A stretch of 64,000 nucleotides of DNA from Methanosarcina siciliae T4/M (GTDB taxonomy: Archaea; Halobacteriota; Methanosarcinia; Methanosarcinales; Methanosarcinaceae), in assembly GCF_000970085.1 (NCBI RefSeq), contig NZ_CP009506.1, positions 434,001 through 498,000 on the forward strand, given 5' to 3'. Below the pieces are notes generated by a model that was not told the DNA's origin, did not search any database, and worked only from the letters and a program-made list of their open reading frames with translations. A program made the translations under genes and the position numbers. This document shows, one piece after another, positions 36,587 to 46,742 of this stretch. The first letter of the stretch is position 1; every line of letters starts with the position of its first letter.

Positions 36587-39500
36587 TTAAAATTCCAATT
36601 TGATATCTTCTTCGTTATCCACGGGTAATTCAAATGTGAAGCTGCTCCCTTTCCCAACTTCACTTTCAACTCTAATAGTCCCGCTGTGAAGTTTCACAAG
36701 TTCCTTCACCAGAGCAAGCCCGAGCCCTGCCCCGCAGTACTCTCTGGCGCATGAAGAATCTATCTGCGTAAAGGGCCAGAAAAGTTTTTTCTGGTCCTCG
36801 GGAGAAATCCCTATTCCGGTATCCGTTACGGAAAAATGAACTCTGCTGCCTCTCTTTTTACAGTAGACAGAAACCCTTCCCCCTTTCGGGGTAAACTTGA
36901 TCGCATTGCTTACAAGATTGTAGAGGATCTGGATAAGTCGGTCTCTGTCAGCTTTAATCTCTCTTAAATCCGGTTCCACTTCAAAGTCTATTTCAAGGGA
37001 CTTGGCCTGGGCAAGGGGGGAAAGCGTGGCCTTCACCTCTTCAAAAACCGAGTCAACAGTAAATTCACTGTAGTGAAGTTCCATTTTTCCTGCTTCCACT
37101 TTAGAGAGGTCCAGAATCTCGTTTATAAGTCCCAGAAGGTGTTTTCCGCTTGCAGAGATGTTCTTAACGTACTTCAGCTGTTTTCCGTTGAGTTCCCCAA
37201 AAATTCTCTCGATCAGGACGTCCGAAAAACCGATAATGGAATTCAGAGGTGTCCGCAGTTCATGACTCATGTTGGCGAGGAACTCGCTCTTTGTACGGCT
37301 GGCAGTTTCGGCTTCTATCCTGGCACTGAGCATAGCTGCCTCCACCCGTACACGGTCGCTTATGTCCCTTCCCACGGCCTGAATGCTGTTATCTTGTGCC
37401 TGGAGTAGTGAAGCACTAATGTCCGTGAAAATAACCGTTCCGTCCGATCTTATCATTCTGGTTTCCTTACGTGTGGAGCCTGTTTTCCTTACTTTCATAA
37501 TTTCGGATAGGGCTTTTTTCCTCCCATCCGGCAAAAGCAGTTCCAATATTGATTTTTGTTTCAGTTCATTTTCACTATAACCGAATACTTCACAGGTCAT
37601 TTTGTTTACTTCGAGTATCCTTCCGTTAAAGTCGTGGATTATTATGAAGTCGTTTGATTTCTCAAAAAGACTCCGGTACTTCATCTCACTTTTTTCTATC
37701 TTTTCTTTTGCTCTCTTCTGTTCACTGATATCTTTAACTATGGTCAGGGCAAGGTCCTTGTATCCCTCTAATACTTTGGAACTGACTTCTGCATCGAAAA
37801 TTTCGTCATTTGTCTTTCTGTACACTGTATAGACGCGGAAAAACTTCTTTTTCATGAATTTTTCCATTTGCAGAGTACATGTATCTCTAGAATCAGGAGC
37901 CAGGAGGTCTCTCACGTTCATAGTTTGCAATTCTTTCTTTGTGTACCCGAACATCTCACATGTTTTTTCATTTACATCCACTATCCGGCCATCGAGCCGA
38001 TTCAGGAATATTGCGTCATTTGATTGTTCGAAGAGTGCCCTGTACATTTCTTCATTGCGTTTCAGTTCTTCCTGGGCTTCTCTGCGTTCTGTGATGTCCT
38101 GCAGAGCGCCGATTAATTTTATGGCTTTCCCATCTTTTATTACAGGACGGCCAATTGCCCTGACCCATTTATGTTTGCCTTTTGCAGAGACAAGTTCCAG
38201 TTCGTGATCGTATGATTCACCTTTTTCAACAGCATTTTTAATTGCTTTTTTAAAGACCTCTCTTGATTCTGGGGGAAAACTGCTCAGTTCATTCTCGCCT
38301 GGATTGAGGGACTCCTCTTTTCCATGAATCCTTGCAACTTCAGGTGTCCATGTGACCACTCCGGAAACTACATCGAGCTCCCATCCTCCAATTCTGGCTA
38401 TTTTTCCTACTTCGCTAAGAAGAGCCTCACTTTCACGCAGTTTATTTTCTGTCCGTTTACGCTGTGTAATGTCTCTTACAACCGCCTGGGCTAAGTTATG
38501 ATATCCTCTCAGATGCCGGGCATTTATCTCTACATCGATGATATCCCCATTTCCAGTGAGATATCTGGTATCCCCCCTTACAGCCCCCTCGACTTTCAGC
38601 TTTTTCATCGCCTCCTGCCCGTTTTTTTGACGCTCCGGAATCAACAGATCGCAGACATTCATTTCTTGTAATTTTGCCTTCGGGTATCCGAGCATTTTAG
38701 AGGCACTCTCGTTTACTTCCAGTATCTGTCCTTCGAGAGTGTTTATAAAAATAGTATCGCTTAATTGTTCTACGAGGGACCTGTACCGCTTCTCACTTCG
38801 AATGACTTCCTCCTCAGTCATTTTCCTCTCGGTGATGTTCACTGATGTCCCGTATGCAAGCATGTTCCCATCATTAAGGTTGTGACAGGACCCCGTGGTA
38901 CTTATCCAGACAGTGTCTCCATCATCAGAGACCAGCCTGTAGTCTATACAGGCAGGGATATCGGGTTGATTAAATGCCTGTTTTAATACTGCTCTCAATT
39001 TTTCCATGTCTTCCGGGTGGATGTGCGCAAAAAACTTATCCCAGTCATTTCCTATGGTGCCAGCCGGGAGTCCAAGTACTTTATCCACAGGTTTGGAAAT
39101 ATATGTACTCAGTGCATTTCCTTCTTTATCAAAAATAGCTTTCCAGATTATTGCATTCAGGGAGTTAACAACCCCTTCATACTCCTTTTCCATTTTAAGG
39201 AGTAAAGCTTCTGCATTTTTACGTTCGAGGATGTTTGCTATTATGTTTCCGGCAATCTTCAGGACATTGAGTTCTTTATCGTCCCAGCTGCGTCTTTTAC
39301 TTTTGGAATCGACTACAAGGAAACTTTTGAAAACACCGTCATATGAAAGGGGGACAATCGCAATGGATTTTATTCCCAGTTCCTGCAGCATCTTTTTCAA
39401 ATATTCTTTTTCTTTTGGGAGTTTCTCAACATCAGGGATATTGAAAAGCTGTAAACTCTCAAGTTTTTCAAATATAACCTTTTCCGCATCCCATTTCTTA

Positions 39501-40150
39501 TTGAGTGGTATTCTGGATTTTACACCGTCTGTATACCATTCATATGTTTTGATGATGCAGTTCTGGTTTTCCACAATGCTGAAAAGAGTTGCATGATCCG
39601 CACCTAAGAAATCTTCCAGGTCCTGCAGGGTCTTATTGATGTCCCCGTCAATATCCTTAAAGTTACTATTTATAAAACGATCAGATATCTGTGATATCAG
39701 TTTGTCCCTGAGTTTACTTTGTTCAAGTTCGTCCTTTTCTCTTTTTTTAGCAGTAAGGTCTTCAATAATGGTATAGCATCCGTAAACGAATCCGTTTTCA
39801 TCCTTCCGGGGAAATGTTTTGAAACTCAGAATAAGTTCCTTTTTCCAGACCGATCGATAAACCGATTCTATCGAAGAGTTCCTGCCTGTTTTAAGTGTAT
39901 CTTTAACAGCGGAAGACACGCCACATTCAACCAGAGGTGGAAAGGTCAGTATACTAAGTTTTTTTGTAAAATCAGCGGAGGGAAACCCCAGCAGGCTCAG
40001 CAGGCAATCGTTCAGTGCGGTAATGTTTCCTTCCCTGTCACATGAAAGTAAGCCAAGGGGCAGTTCATCAACGAGGTTTTCAAAACCTTCGTGATTTTTT
40101 CCCGTCAGGCCGGAAGGCTCAGCGGCACGGCTGTAGTACTCTGCAGTCAT
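36587..40150 (-). CDS. Multi-PAS/GAF sensor histidine kinase, 1187 aa
   Basis: Large soluble kinase. Approximate order: PAS (30-130), GAF (145-320), then five PAS domains (335-450, 455-565, 575-690, 700-810, 820-930) each capped by a PAC-type ITERK/ITQRK/ISEQK segment, HisKA (SHELRTPLNSIIGF, phospho-His) and HATPase_c (NLVSNAIKFTPKGG, DTGIGISPED, GAGLGLALVKELV). No transmembrane helix or receiver. It is convergent with the PocR kinase, with 66 bp between stops. Methanosarcina encodes dozens of such orphan kinases; partners are unknown. Confidence 0.95.
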   Translation of the reverse strand: MTAEYYSRAAEPSGLTGKNHEGFENLVDELPLGLLSCDREGNITALNDCLLSLLGFPSADFTKKLSILTFPPLVECGVSSAVKDTLKTGRNSSIESVYRSVWKKELILSFKTFPRKDENGFVYGCYTIIEDLTAKKREKDELEQSKLRDKLISQISDRFINSNFKDIDGDINKTLQDLEDFLGADHATLFSIVENQNCIIKTYEWYTDGVKSRIPLNKKWDAEKVIFEKLESLQLFNIPDVEKLPKEKEYLKKMLQELGIKSIAIVPLSYDGVFKSFLVVDSKSKRRSWDDKELNVLKIAGNIIANILERKNAEALLLKMEKEYEGVVNSLNAIIWKAIFDKEGNALSTYISKPVDKVLGLPAGTIGNDWDKFFAHIHPEDMEKLRAVLKQAFNQPDIPACIDYRLVSDDGDTVWISTTGSCHNLNDGNMLAYGTSVNITERKMTEEEVIRSEKRYRSLVEQLSDTIFINTLEGQILEVNESASKMLGYPKAKLQEMNVCDLLIPERQKNGQEAMKKLKVEGAVRGDTRYLTGNGDIIDVEINARHLRGYHNLAQAVVRDITQRKRTENKLRESEALLSEVGKIARIGGWELDVVSGVVTWTPEVARIHGKEESLNPGENELSSFPPESREVFKKAIKNAVEKGESYDHELELVSAKGKHKWVRAIGRPVIKDGKAIKLIGALQDITERREAQEELKRNEEMYRALFEQSNDAIFLNRLDGRIVDVNEKTCEMFGYTKKELQTMNVRDLLAPDSRDTCTLQMEKFMKKKFFRVYTVYRKTNDEIFDAEVSSKVLEGYKDLALTIVKDISEQKRAKEKIEKSEMKYRSLFEKSNDFIIIHDFNGRILEVNKMTCEVFGYSENELKQKSILELLLPDGRKKALSEIMKVRKTGSTRKETRMIRSDGTVIFTDISASLLQAQDNSIQAVGRDISDRVRVEAAMLSARIEAETASRTKSEFLANMSHELRTPLNSIIGFSDVLIERIFGELNGKQLKYVKNISASGKHLLGLINEILDLSKVEAGKMELHYSEFTVDSVFEEVKATLSPLAQAKSLEIDFEVEPDLREIKADRDRLIQILYNLVSNAIKFTPKGGRVSVYCKKRGSRVHFSVTDTGIGISPEDQKKLFWPFTQIDSSCAREYCGAGLGLALVKELVKLHSGTIRVESEVGKGSSFTFELPVDNEEDIKLEF

Positions 40151-40461
40151 ATTTTTTACAAGTCCCCTTGATCAACATTTCATATATTGTAATAAATTCT
40201 CACCGCTATTCTGTATAATGCAATATTTATAATTTGTGAAGTTATTTTGTTTCCAAATTTGAGCTCTTCAGATCAGGGGATGTCTTCCTTCATCATAATT
40301 TGCCTCTTCTAACTGATTTTCTTTATTGACCATCCTTATTATCCGTGTGCCTTTTGTATTCATAATTATTCATATGATGGTAGATTGTAAATGCACCTGC
40401 AGGATGAACAATTCTACAGGACTGTGGAAAAGCCCTCTACAACTTTATATAAATATTTTAT
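40151..40461. other. Gene-free spacer
   Basis: 311 bp upstream of the large kinase and downstream of the frameshifted membrane gene. AT-rich with TATA-like runs (for example ATATTTATAA near 40227); no further structure seen. Confidence 0.4.
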
Positions 40462-41153
40462 TTAGTGCAGCTCCGAAACTGCAAACTGATCAATATTGCC
40501 CCGGGTCCCGGAACGCCCGAAAGTTATTCCCAGTAGCAGAAATACAAACATAGAAACCCCGGTGTAGCCCAGGATCCCGATATTTCGGATATTCATATCT
40601 GCAAGCGGCACCCCGATTAACCCCGCAAGACTCAGTAAACCGCTGACAATCATAAGAATCCGAACAGTTTTCTCAAGCCGTCCCACCTTGAATACAGGTA
40701 CCGCAAAGAGCATCGAGAGGGCAAAGAAAAAGTCCCGTGCGAGTATGTCCATTGCATAAGCTACAGACGGCCATTAAAGGAAAAGAAAAGTGAAACCCAC
40801 GGGAATCCTGCAGACTCTATCTGCCGACTTACGGTAAGGATAACGAAGTGAACAGTACAGGTAATACTCGCCATGATGATCATAAATGCACGCGCTGTCA
40901 GGCTATACGCTTTAGTCTCGGGAGAGGCATAAGCATGAATCGCAATCACGACAATAACCATCAATGGCGCTATCACAATGATAAGCAGCTCTAATATGGA
41001 GAGATAAGGATCACCGATCGAGTCCGGGGGTGACTTGAGTGAGAGGAATCCAGGAACCAGCGTAACCGTGTATGCTATCAAGAGGAGGAATACGGCAAAG
41101 GCTGCAGCTCTTCCCAGCATTCGATGTTGGCTGGTGAAACCTTCCTGTTCCAT
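40462..41153 (-). pseudogene. Integral membrane protein, split by a one-base frameshift
   Basis: Two adjacent frames (41153-40761 and 40752-40462) are parts of one ~230-residue protein with about six membrane segments. The first ends FPWVSLFFSFNGRL; inserting one A in the TTTAATGG at 40775-40780 changes this to SFKWPSVAYAMDILARDFFF, joining it to the second frame. The family is unnamed. True mutation or sequencing error cannot be separated here. Confidence 0.82.
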
Positions 41154-41293
41154 CGTTCAACACCGTTTCATCGCTTTTGTTACTTTCCAGGGGATCAACC
41201 ATTGTAAATTAGATCTTATTATAATATCATAAGCTATAATTGGAATCATTTAAATACAACTACTTTTGAATAAAAACAGTTTTAGGGACAGCA

Positions 41294-41944
41294 ATGCCAG
41301 TTTATGAAAATACAAAGTTGATCCTTGAGGAGATTGGATGCGCAACACTGGTTTGCGTCACCAAGATGATTGAACCTGAAAGGATAAACGAAGCCATTCG
41401 GGCCGGAGCCATTATCATTGGAGAGAACAGGGTTCAGGAGTACGAGGACAAACGTGATGATATACTGCCCTGTGAGACACACCTTATAGGCCATCTACAG
41501 ACAAACAAAATCAAAAAAGCCGTAGATCTATTTGATGTTATTCAGTCAATTGACTCCCTGAAGGTAATAAGGAATATTGACAGGAGAGCCAGGGATCTTG
41601 ACAAAGTACAGAAAGTCTATCTTCAGGTTAACATCGGCAACGAACCACAAAAATACGGATTCGGACCTGATGAGCTAAAAAACGCAATAACAGAGATCCT
41701 CTCTTTAAGGAATGTTCGTGTGGAAGGTCTCATGTGCATCCCTCCTTTCGTACCCCCTGAACAAACCCGTTACTATTTCAGGAAGATGAAGGCCCTTTTT
41801 GATGAAATGAAGCAGGAAAACGGGGATAACATCGATATCAGGACGCTATCCATGGGCATGTCCGGTGACTACAGGATTGCCATCGAGGAAGGAGCCACGA
41901 TGGTACGTGTGGGTTCTGCCATATTCGGGAAGAGGGAGTACTAA
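41294..41944 (+). CDS. YggS/PROSC-family PLP homeostasis protein
   Basis: Cytoplasmic pyridoxal-phosphate-binding TIM-barrel protein involved in vitamin B6 and amino-acid homeostasis rather than catalysis. LVCVTKMIEPERI carries the PLP lysine, followed by IIGENRVQEYEDK, HLIGHLQTNKIKKA, LMCIPPF and the phosphate-binding LSMGMSGDYRIAIEEGA and VRVGSAIFG. At 216 residues it is full length. It has its own promoter region, with the divergent frameshifted membrane gene upstream. Confidence 0.93.
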   Translation: MPVYENTKLILEEIGCATLVCVTKMIEPERINEAIRAGAIIIGENRVQEYEDKRDDILPCETHLIGHLQTNKIKKAVDLFDVIQSIDSLKVIRNIDRRARDLDKVQKVYLQVNIGNEPQKYGFGPDELKNAITEILSLRNVRVEGLMCIPPFVPPEQTRYYFRKMKALFDEMKQENGDNIDIRTLSMGMSGDYRIAIEEGATMVRVGSAIFGKREY

Positions 41945-42023
41945 AAGTGCTGCTTTGTGATAAATAGTGGCACAGTGTATATTACTTTTTTTATCTTTAT
42001 TTTGTTTCCGGCATAAGGTTAAT

Positions 42024-42566
42024 TTAATACTCAATATCTTCACGAATTTTCCATCTTTTTGCTTTAGTAAGTATTTCATTTATTAACGGTTCTTTTTGTC
42101 TGGTATATTCTTCACGGGATATCATTTTTCCTTTCAATTGTTCTTTAAGTTCGTTGTATTTTTGTAAATCTTCCGGATGACAGTTCAAATAATCTCTAAA
42201 TAATATATGATTTAAATACTGGTCAGACTTCGCATCAAACATATGAATATGTACTTTCACACAGTCGGAATCCGTTCGAAAATAATGTCTGCCCTCTACT
42301 CCGTATTCCCCCAGATATTTATATCCAAGGCTTTCAAGTTTTTTCACACATTCAAAGCCTGTGGGGTAACCGCCTATCCCGATGCATATATCAATAATTG
42401 GTTTTGCAACGGAGTTTTTAATTGAGGTACTGCCTATATGCTCTATTGAAATTATATTCTCTTTTATTGCTCCCAGTATCCTTTCTTTTTCTAACTCGAA
42501 ATACTCCTCCCATTCGGGGGAAAAGCTTTCCAGAACAACAGTATTTCTCTTTAAACCAATTGACAT
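42024..42566 (-). CDS. GrpB family protein (nucleotidyltransferase fold)
   Basis: A member of the GrpB/UPF0157 family, a minimal nucleotidyltransferase fold of unknown substrate. Diagnostic residues are SIEHIGSTSI, SVAKPIIDICIGI (acidic pair), YGVEGRHYFR and VHIHMF, then a helical C-terminus KYNELKEQLKGK. At 180 residues it is typical. The ATG at 42566 begins MSIGLKRNTVVL. Last core gene before the putative island border. Confidence 0.9.
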   Translation of the reverse strand: MSIGLKRNTVVLESFSPEWEEYFELEKERILGAIKENIISIEHIGSTSIKNSVAKPIIDICIGIGGYPTGFECVKKLESLGYKYLGEYGVEGRHYFRTDSDCVKVHIHMFDAKSDQYLNHILFRDYLNCHPEDLQKYNELKEQLKGKMISREEYTRQKEPLINEILTKAKRWKIREDIEY

Positions 42567-42832
42567 GGATATTACACACTCACTTTCTTAAATTATTAGC
42601 CTGTATGCCGTTTAGAAACCTGTTAGTTTTTACTCCTTTTCCAGGATGACTATGTTGATGTGTGGCTTGGAAAAAACAGATTGGTAAAATGTTTTGCTGA
42701 CGCCGTTGGAAATCCTGTTTTTGGTAACTCCTTTACTACTCCATATACATGCAAAGGATCTCCTCTATAAAAATCCAATCCATCTGTGACAAAATAGAGT
42801 TGTACAACCGGAAGTACAATCTGACCTTGAGG
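42567..42832. other. Spacer with possible decayed coding sequence
   Basis: A stretch reading DDYVDVWLGKNRLV KCFADAVGNP is open in one frame for about 40 codons, then broken. It may be a relic of an integrated element's gene next to the tRNA-like site, but I cannot name it. Confidence 0.3.
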
Positions 42833-42951
42833 AAAGAATCGAAGCATTAGAAAAAAAGCTCTATACGTTTTTAGAGTCGAAAAAGAAGATAATAAAGACA
42901 AAATCGAAAAATAGGCCCGCTGAGATTCGAACTCAGGACCTCCGCTGTGTG
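42833..42951 (-). other. Island-border repeat 1: tRNA 3' half plus conserved flank (candidate att site)
   Basis: Minus strand 42951-42913 reads like the variable region, T arm and acceptor 3' strand of a tRNA (GAGGTCCTGAGTTCGAATCT, then CAGCGGGCC), most like tRNA-Val. No matching 5' half exists upstream. The neighbouring 80 bp (plus strand AGAATCGAAGCATTAGAAAA...) recurs at the two other copies and could be read as the end of a coding sequence, RIEALEKKLYTF. Confidence 0.8.
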
Positions 42952-43083
42952 ATGGCTGGAACATGTGACGTATGCATCGTTATTGACCGGTCAAATGCGG
43001 TAGATTTCTTTTTCATTAAATGAGGAATCAAATCCCTGGAACACTGTCCCATAAAATGAAAAATCCGGAATAAGGTGCAGAGA

Positions 43084-45366
43084 TTAATGCGCCTTACGAG
43101 TCTTTGATAATAAAAGTCCTGTAATAATTAAGATTAAAACACAGAAATAACTCCTATAAGTAGACCCTACATCCGGCACATTACTGCCCGGAACCGTTAC
43201 ATTAACAGTTTCATACACAGTACCATAAGTTTGAGACTGCACACTAATTTTGACAGTGTACGTTTTTCCGGAACAGTCAGTGACTATAAAAGAGTCAGTT
43301 ATCACTCCTACAGGGTTACTTACGTTGTCATTGGTGCCTGAGATTCCAAGAGGTACAAATGTTTTTCCCTCACTCATAGTACCCAGTACAAAAATTAGGT
43401 CGCTGGATTGTGATGACGAATCATAATAGCTTGCATTAATATAAGCGGCAGTATTGTTTATCTGTTTATATGTACAATTTGTACTGATCACAGTCTGCAT
43501 TGGAGGTATTGCAGCTGTGTCACCTGAAGGTATTGTAATAGTATGTTGATCCAGATTCGGGGTCAATGTGCTGGTGTACTTTTGACCGCCCAGAGTAATT
43601 GTTACAATTTTATATGTGACATCCCGAGTCAAATGGAAAGTTGCTCTTCCGTCATTATTTGTCCAGGCACAAAAATTCGGTTTTTCATTATCCGGGTCAT
43701 TGTTTGGTGCATAAATCCGAATTTCACATCCGGGAACACTCTCGTTTGAATCAGTACAAACACATAATTGTACATAGTGTGGTTCTGAATAATCAGGGGT
43801 TTTAACCATTTTCAAATTTATTTCTGTGTTTATACCTGTCATATTTACCGGTAATTCAGGACTGTTATGATAGCCTGTTGCTGAAGCGGTTAAACAATAA
43901 GTGCCTTCTCCATTGTTTACGGTGAACTGGTAAAGTCCGTCAACATCAGTAATTTGAGTACAATCCTCCTGATCATTTGATAATGTTATTACAGCACTCT
44001 GAACAGGTTGACCTGTAGCTGCATCTGTTAAGTATCCGTATACCCCGGAATAAACTGTAGCCGATTTTTTTCCATTTACGGTGAAGTAACTTACGGGACT
44101 GTTATATACCCATGAATTATGAACGTCATCATGTGCCCCGATTTTTATAGCATACGTCCCGGTGGAGCTTATCGGTACATTTGCAGATGTTTGTGAAGTG
44201 TTAAGACTGTATATCAAGTGAGAAGAATCGAATTGTGATGCACTGTTATATACATTGATAGAATAACTTGTTGCATTTAAATATGACCAGCTTATGCTTA
44301 CGTATCCGTTAACCGTTGAAATCGTACTGTCATCAGCTGGAAAAGTAACGGAAGGTATAACAGAACCATCGTAGACAGGCAAATTCCTTGTGCCATTGTC
44401 TGCAACATACCCGTAATCTCCCGTCCCCCTGGAGCATGAATAGGAGCTGGTTACAATATTGCCAGTTGATACAATATCCAGCCCGCCAATTCCATTATAT
44501 GCGGGGCTGTTATAGAATATATTGTTTGAAACGGTCCCGCTGCCTGAACTGGCCCCATCAGCCAGGTCTTGATAAATTGTATTTAGTCGAAGTGTAGAAA
44601 ATATGTTATTATGAATATTAAGGCCTGTTACATCCCCTCCCATTACTTCTACACCGGCATTCCCTGAACCGGTATCAGTGTAGAAAGTATTTTTGTAAAT
44701 TTGAACGTTTTTCGTATTATGAATTTTAATGCAAGAATTTATAAAAGTGCCCCAGCAATTATTATATATCGAAATTCCATCCCCGGCTGACCATGCATCA
44801 AAACTGTCATGCCCGGGTTTGCATACTGTATTATAAACCTGAACATTGTTCGTATTTCTACTACAGTAAATAAAGTCTCCCATACTGTATTGCATTTTTA
44901 AGTCATGAACAGCTACATTTGAACAGCCACGTAAATAAACTCCTTTTTCATACTCCCTATACCTGTTGCTTGCGGCATGCATTATGCTTAAAGACTCCCA
45001 ACCGCCATCAATTAAGAAATTCGAGATTTCAATATCTGAAACACCTTCGCAATGAATAATATTTTGAGTTGCAAAATTAGAGCTCGGCTCGTCACAGTAG
45101 ATAACGGTTGCCCCAATCCCATTTCCATTAAGGGTTACCCCTGATTTCATGATTATGGGGGAACTTATGTGAAACGTGGTCGATGCAAGCTGTACAGTGT
45201 CACCCGAATTTGCTGATTCTATGGCAGCGTTAATAACCTTCTGGTCGTCTGAACCTGCAGGGCTAAAGTACGTTCCCGGACCTACATTGATAACTGTACC
45301 TGAACAATTTGTTGAAAAAAAGCAGATGGATATAAGGAAAGAGATAAAAAGATTTTTAGATTTCAT
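43084..45366 (-). CDS. Large exported parallel beta-helix protein with PEGA/CarboxypepD-like repeats
   Basis: Signal peptide (residues 1-24). Residues about 30-330 form a right-handed beta-helix (pectate-lyase/CASH type): VTLNGNGIGATVIYC, SDIEISNFLIDG, NVQIYKNTFY, LNIHNNIFST, SGTVSNNIFYN. Then come an Ig-like region (about 340-430, TVNGYVSISW) and a carboxypeptidase-regulatory-like domain (VYGYLTDAATGQPVQSAVIT), then further beta domains and a single C-terminal membrane helix (YFCVLILIITGLLL) with a basic tail. Such proteins are related to the Methanosarcina surface and disaggregatase group; a polysaccharide target is likely but unproven. Confidence 0.88.
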   Translation of the reverse strand: MKSKNLFISFLISICFFSTNCSGTVINVGPGTYFSPAGSDDQKVINAAIESANSGDTVQLASTTFHISSPIIMKSGVTLNGNGIGATVIYCDEPSSNFATQNIIHCEGVSDIEISNFLIDGGWESLSIMHAASNRYREYEKGVYLRGCSNVAVHDLKMQYSMGDFIYCSRNTNNVQVYNTVCKPGHDSFDAWSAGDGISIYNNCWGTFINSCIKIHNTKNVQIYKNTFYTDTGSGNAGVEVMGGDVTGLNIHNNIFSTLRLNTIYQDLADGASSGSGTVSNNIFYNSPAYNGIGGLDIVSTGNIVTSSYSCSRGTGDYGYVADNGTRNLPVYDGSVIPSVTFPADDSTISTVNGYVSISWSYLNATSYSINVYNSASQFDSSHLIYSLNTSQTSANVPISSTGTYAIKIGAHDDVHNSWVYNSPVSYFTVNGKKSATVYSGVYGYLTDAATGQPVQSAVITLSNDQEDCTQITDVDGLYQFTVNNGEGTYCLTASATGYHNSPELPVNMTGINTEINLKMVKTPDYSEPHYVQLCVCTDSNESVPGCEIRIYAPNNDPDNEKPNFCAWTNNDGRATFHLTRDVTYKIVTITLGGQKYTSTLTPNLDQHTITIPSGDTAAIPPMQTVISTNCTYKQINNTAAYINASYYDSSSQSSDLIFVLGTMSEGKTFVPLGISGTNDNVSNPVGVITDSFIVTDCSGKTYTVKISVQSQTYGTVYETVNVTVPGSNVPDVGSTYRSYFCVLILIITGLLLSKTRKAH

Positions 45367-45726
45367 GCTTATTAATAACCTCTCTGATAGGCGAACCCAA
45401 TTCTATTTTTTATATCTACTTCCTTTTTTATTATCAAAACTAAAGACAAATTTCAAAATTAGTTACAATCAAAGAAAATTCATTACTTGATTTGAAGTGC
45501 CATATCAACATTATTTGTTGTCTCCTTCTTAACTTTCCCCAAATGTTAATGTACTGTACTTCTATAAGTATTTGAGCTAATCGCCCTTTCGTAGTCCTAA
45601 ATCTCGAATTTCAATTTTAGAAATGTAAATGATCCCATTTTGAAAAGATAAAAAAGCTTCAGAATATTCAATGCAAATTTCTTATTCAATGCAAATTTCT
45701 AATACTTCTGAGACGTTGACATCTTT
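45367..45726. other. Divergent promoter region
   Basis: 360 bp without a gene between the beta-helix gene (minus) and the lipoprotein gene (plus). A 14-base ATTCAATGCAAATT repeats at 45667 and 45683, just upstream of the lipoprotein. Confidence 0.4.
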
Positions 45727-46239
45727 ATGAAATCTTCACAATTGATTGCCACAATTGCCTGTCTATCCCTGGCGCTTATAGCAGCCGGGTGCACAGATTC
45801 TGCAGATACTCCTTCAGAGGCAAATCTTACTGAAAAAACATCGTCAATTGAACAGTCCACAGAACCTCCTGCACCAGTTCAGACAACTGAACAAACAGCT
45901 GCTCAAAATGAAAGTAATTTTCCTTCTGACAAAAAAGAAGGCTATACTCTGTATATCATAAACAATCACGGAAATATAAATCATGAAGTCACTGTAGAAT
46001 TATTTGACTTAAAAAATACCTCTATATTCAACAAATCATATATTCTGGCTCCTGATGAACAAATAAAAAGCGAATCCTCTGTTGGATTAGCAGATAGGAC
46101 ACGCATTGAAGTTACATTGGATAGCAATACTACAGAAACTGAGGTTGTCCTCGGAGATTTGAGTGATGTAGCGATCTTATATATCGATATAGATGCGCAT
46201 CGCGATGGTTCATTGGATCTAAGCATTGCTGTTCCATGA
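45727..46239 (+). CDS. Lipoprotein with beta-sandwich-like domain
   Basis: A signal peptide with the lipobox LIAAGC puts the acylated Cys near residue 22, so the protein is membrane-tethered on the outside. An acidic Ser/Thr/Gln-rich linker (about 23-70) leads to a domain with YTLYIINNHGNINHEVTVEL and IEVTLDSNTTETEVVL, the same pattern as the anchored protein at 21320. The function of this local family is unknown. Confidence 0.75.
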   Translation: MKSSQLIATIACLSLALIAAGCTDSADTPSEANLTEKTSSIEQSTEPPAPVQTTEQTAAQNESNFPSDKKEGYTLYIINNHGNINHEVTVELFDLKNTSIFNKSYILAPDEQIKSESSVGLADRTRIEVTLDSNTTETEVVLGDLSDVAILYIDIDAHRDGSLDLSIAVP

Positions 46240-46742
46240 ATCTGATGATCTCAACTGAATAAGGTTTCTTAAATTCACTTTTTAATCGTTATTGGGGAAA
46301 ATACTGTGTTATTGCTTGTAAAGGATGAGACTCGGTTAAAATGCTATGTTTCTTTTTGTTAGTCTCTTTTTGTAAAAATTATACCCTGTCTCTTTTTTAC
46401 TGTCTGTAGGTATCAAGGACGTAGGTGTTCTGGATATTATTATTTCCAGGGATATGAAGAATACAAATAAGTTTCAGCCAAAGTCTCCAGCAATCAAAAG
46501 TATAAGAAAAATTACAGATTCAAAATGGGTTGAAATACAGATAGTTAGATGAAATGGTCAGAAAACTTATAAGGAATAACAGGGAGAAATTTGTAGTGTT
46601 TAAAAGTACTTTTCGGATTACTCGAACGACATAATATTTGCCCTAAAAGACGTGAGTTCTTTCGACTGTGTGTGTTATCGACACCTTGGAGCCTATACTA
46701 ATGAATCGAATATCAATACGTTAGACAAGAGTTTCATTGTTC
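46240..46742. other. Spacer with a possible relic and a leader-like motif
   Basis: About 46408-46550 is open for ~47 codons (GIKDVGVLDIIISRDMK) without a start or known family. At 46594-46660 a stretch around ATTTGCCCTAAAAGACGTGA resembles the end of the duplicated ~560-bp leader found at 48.0 and 53.9 kb. Confidence 0.35.

Noticed and set aside
42913..42951. Functional tRNA gene
   Set aside because: Only the 3' half is present; no D arm or 5' acceptor strand can be found upstream. The same holds for the copies at 49.75 and 57.1 kb.
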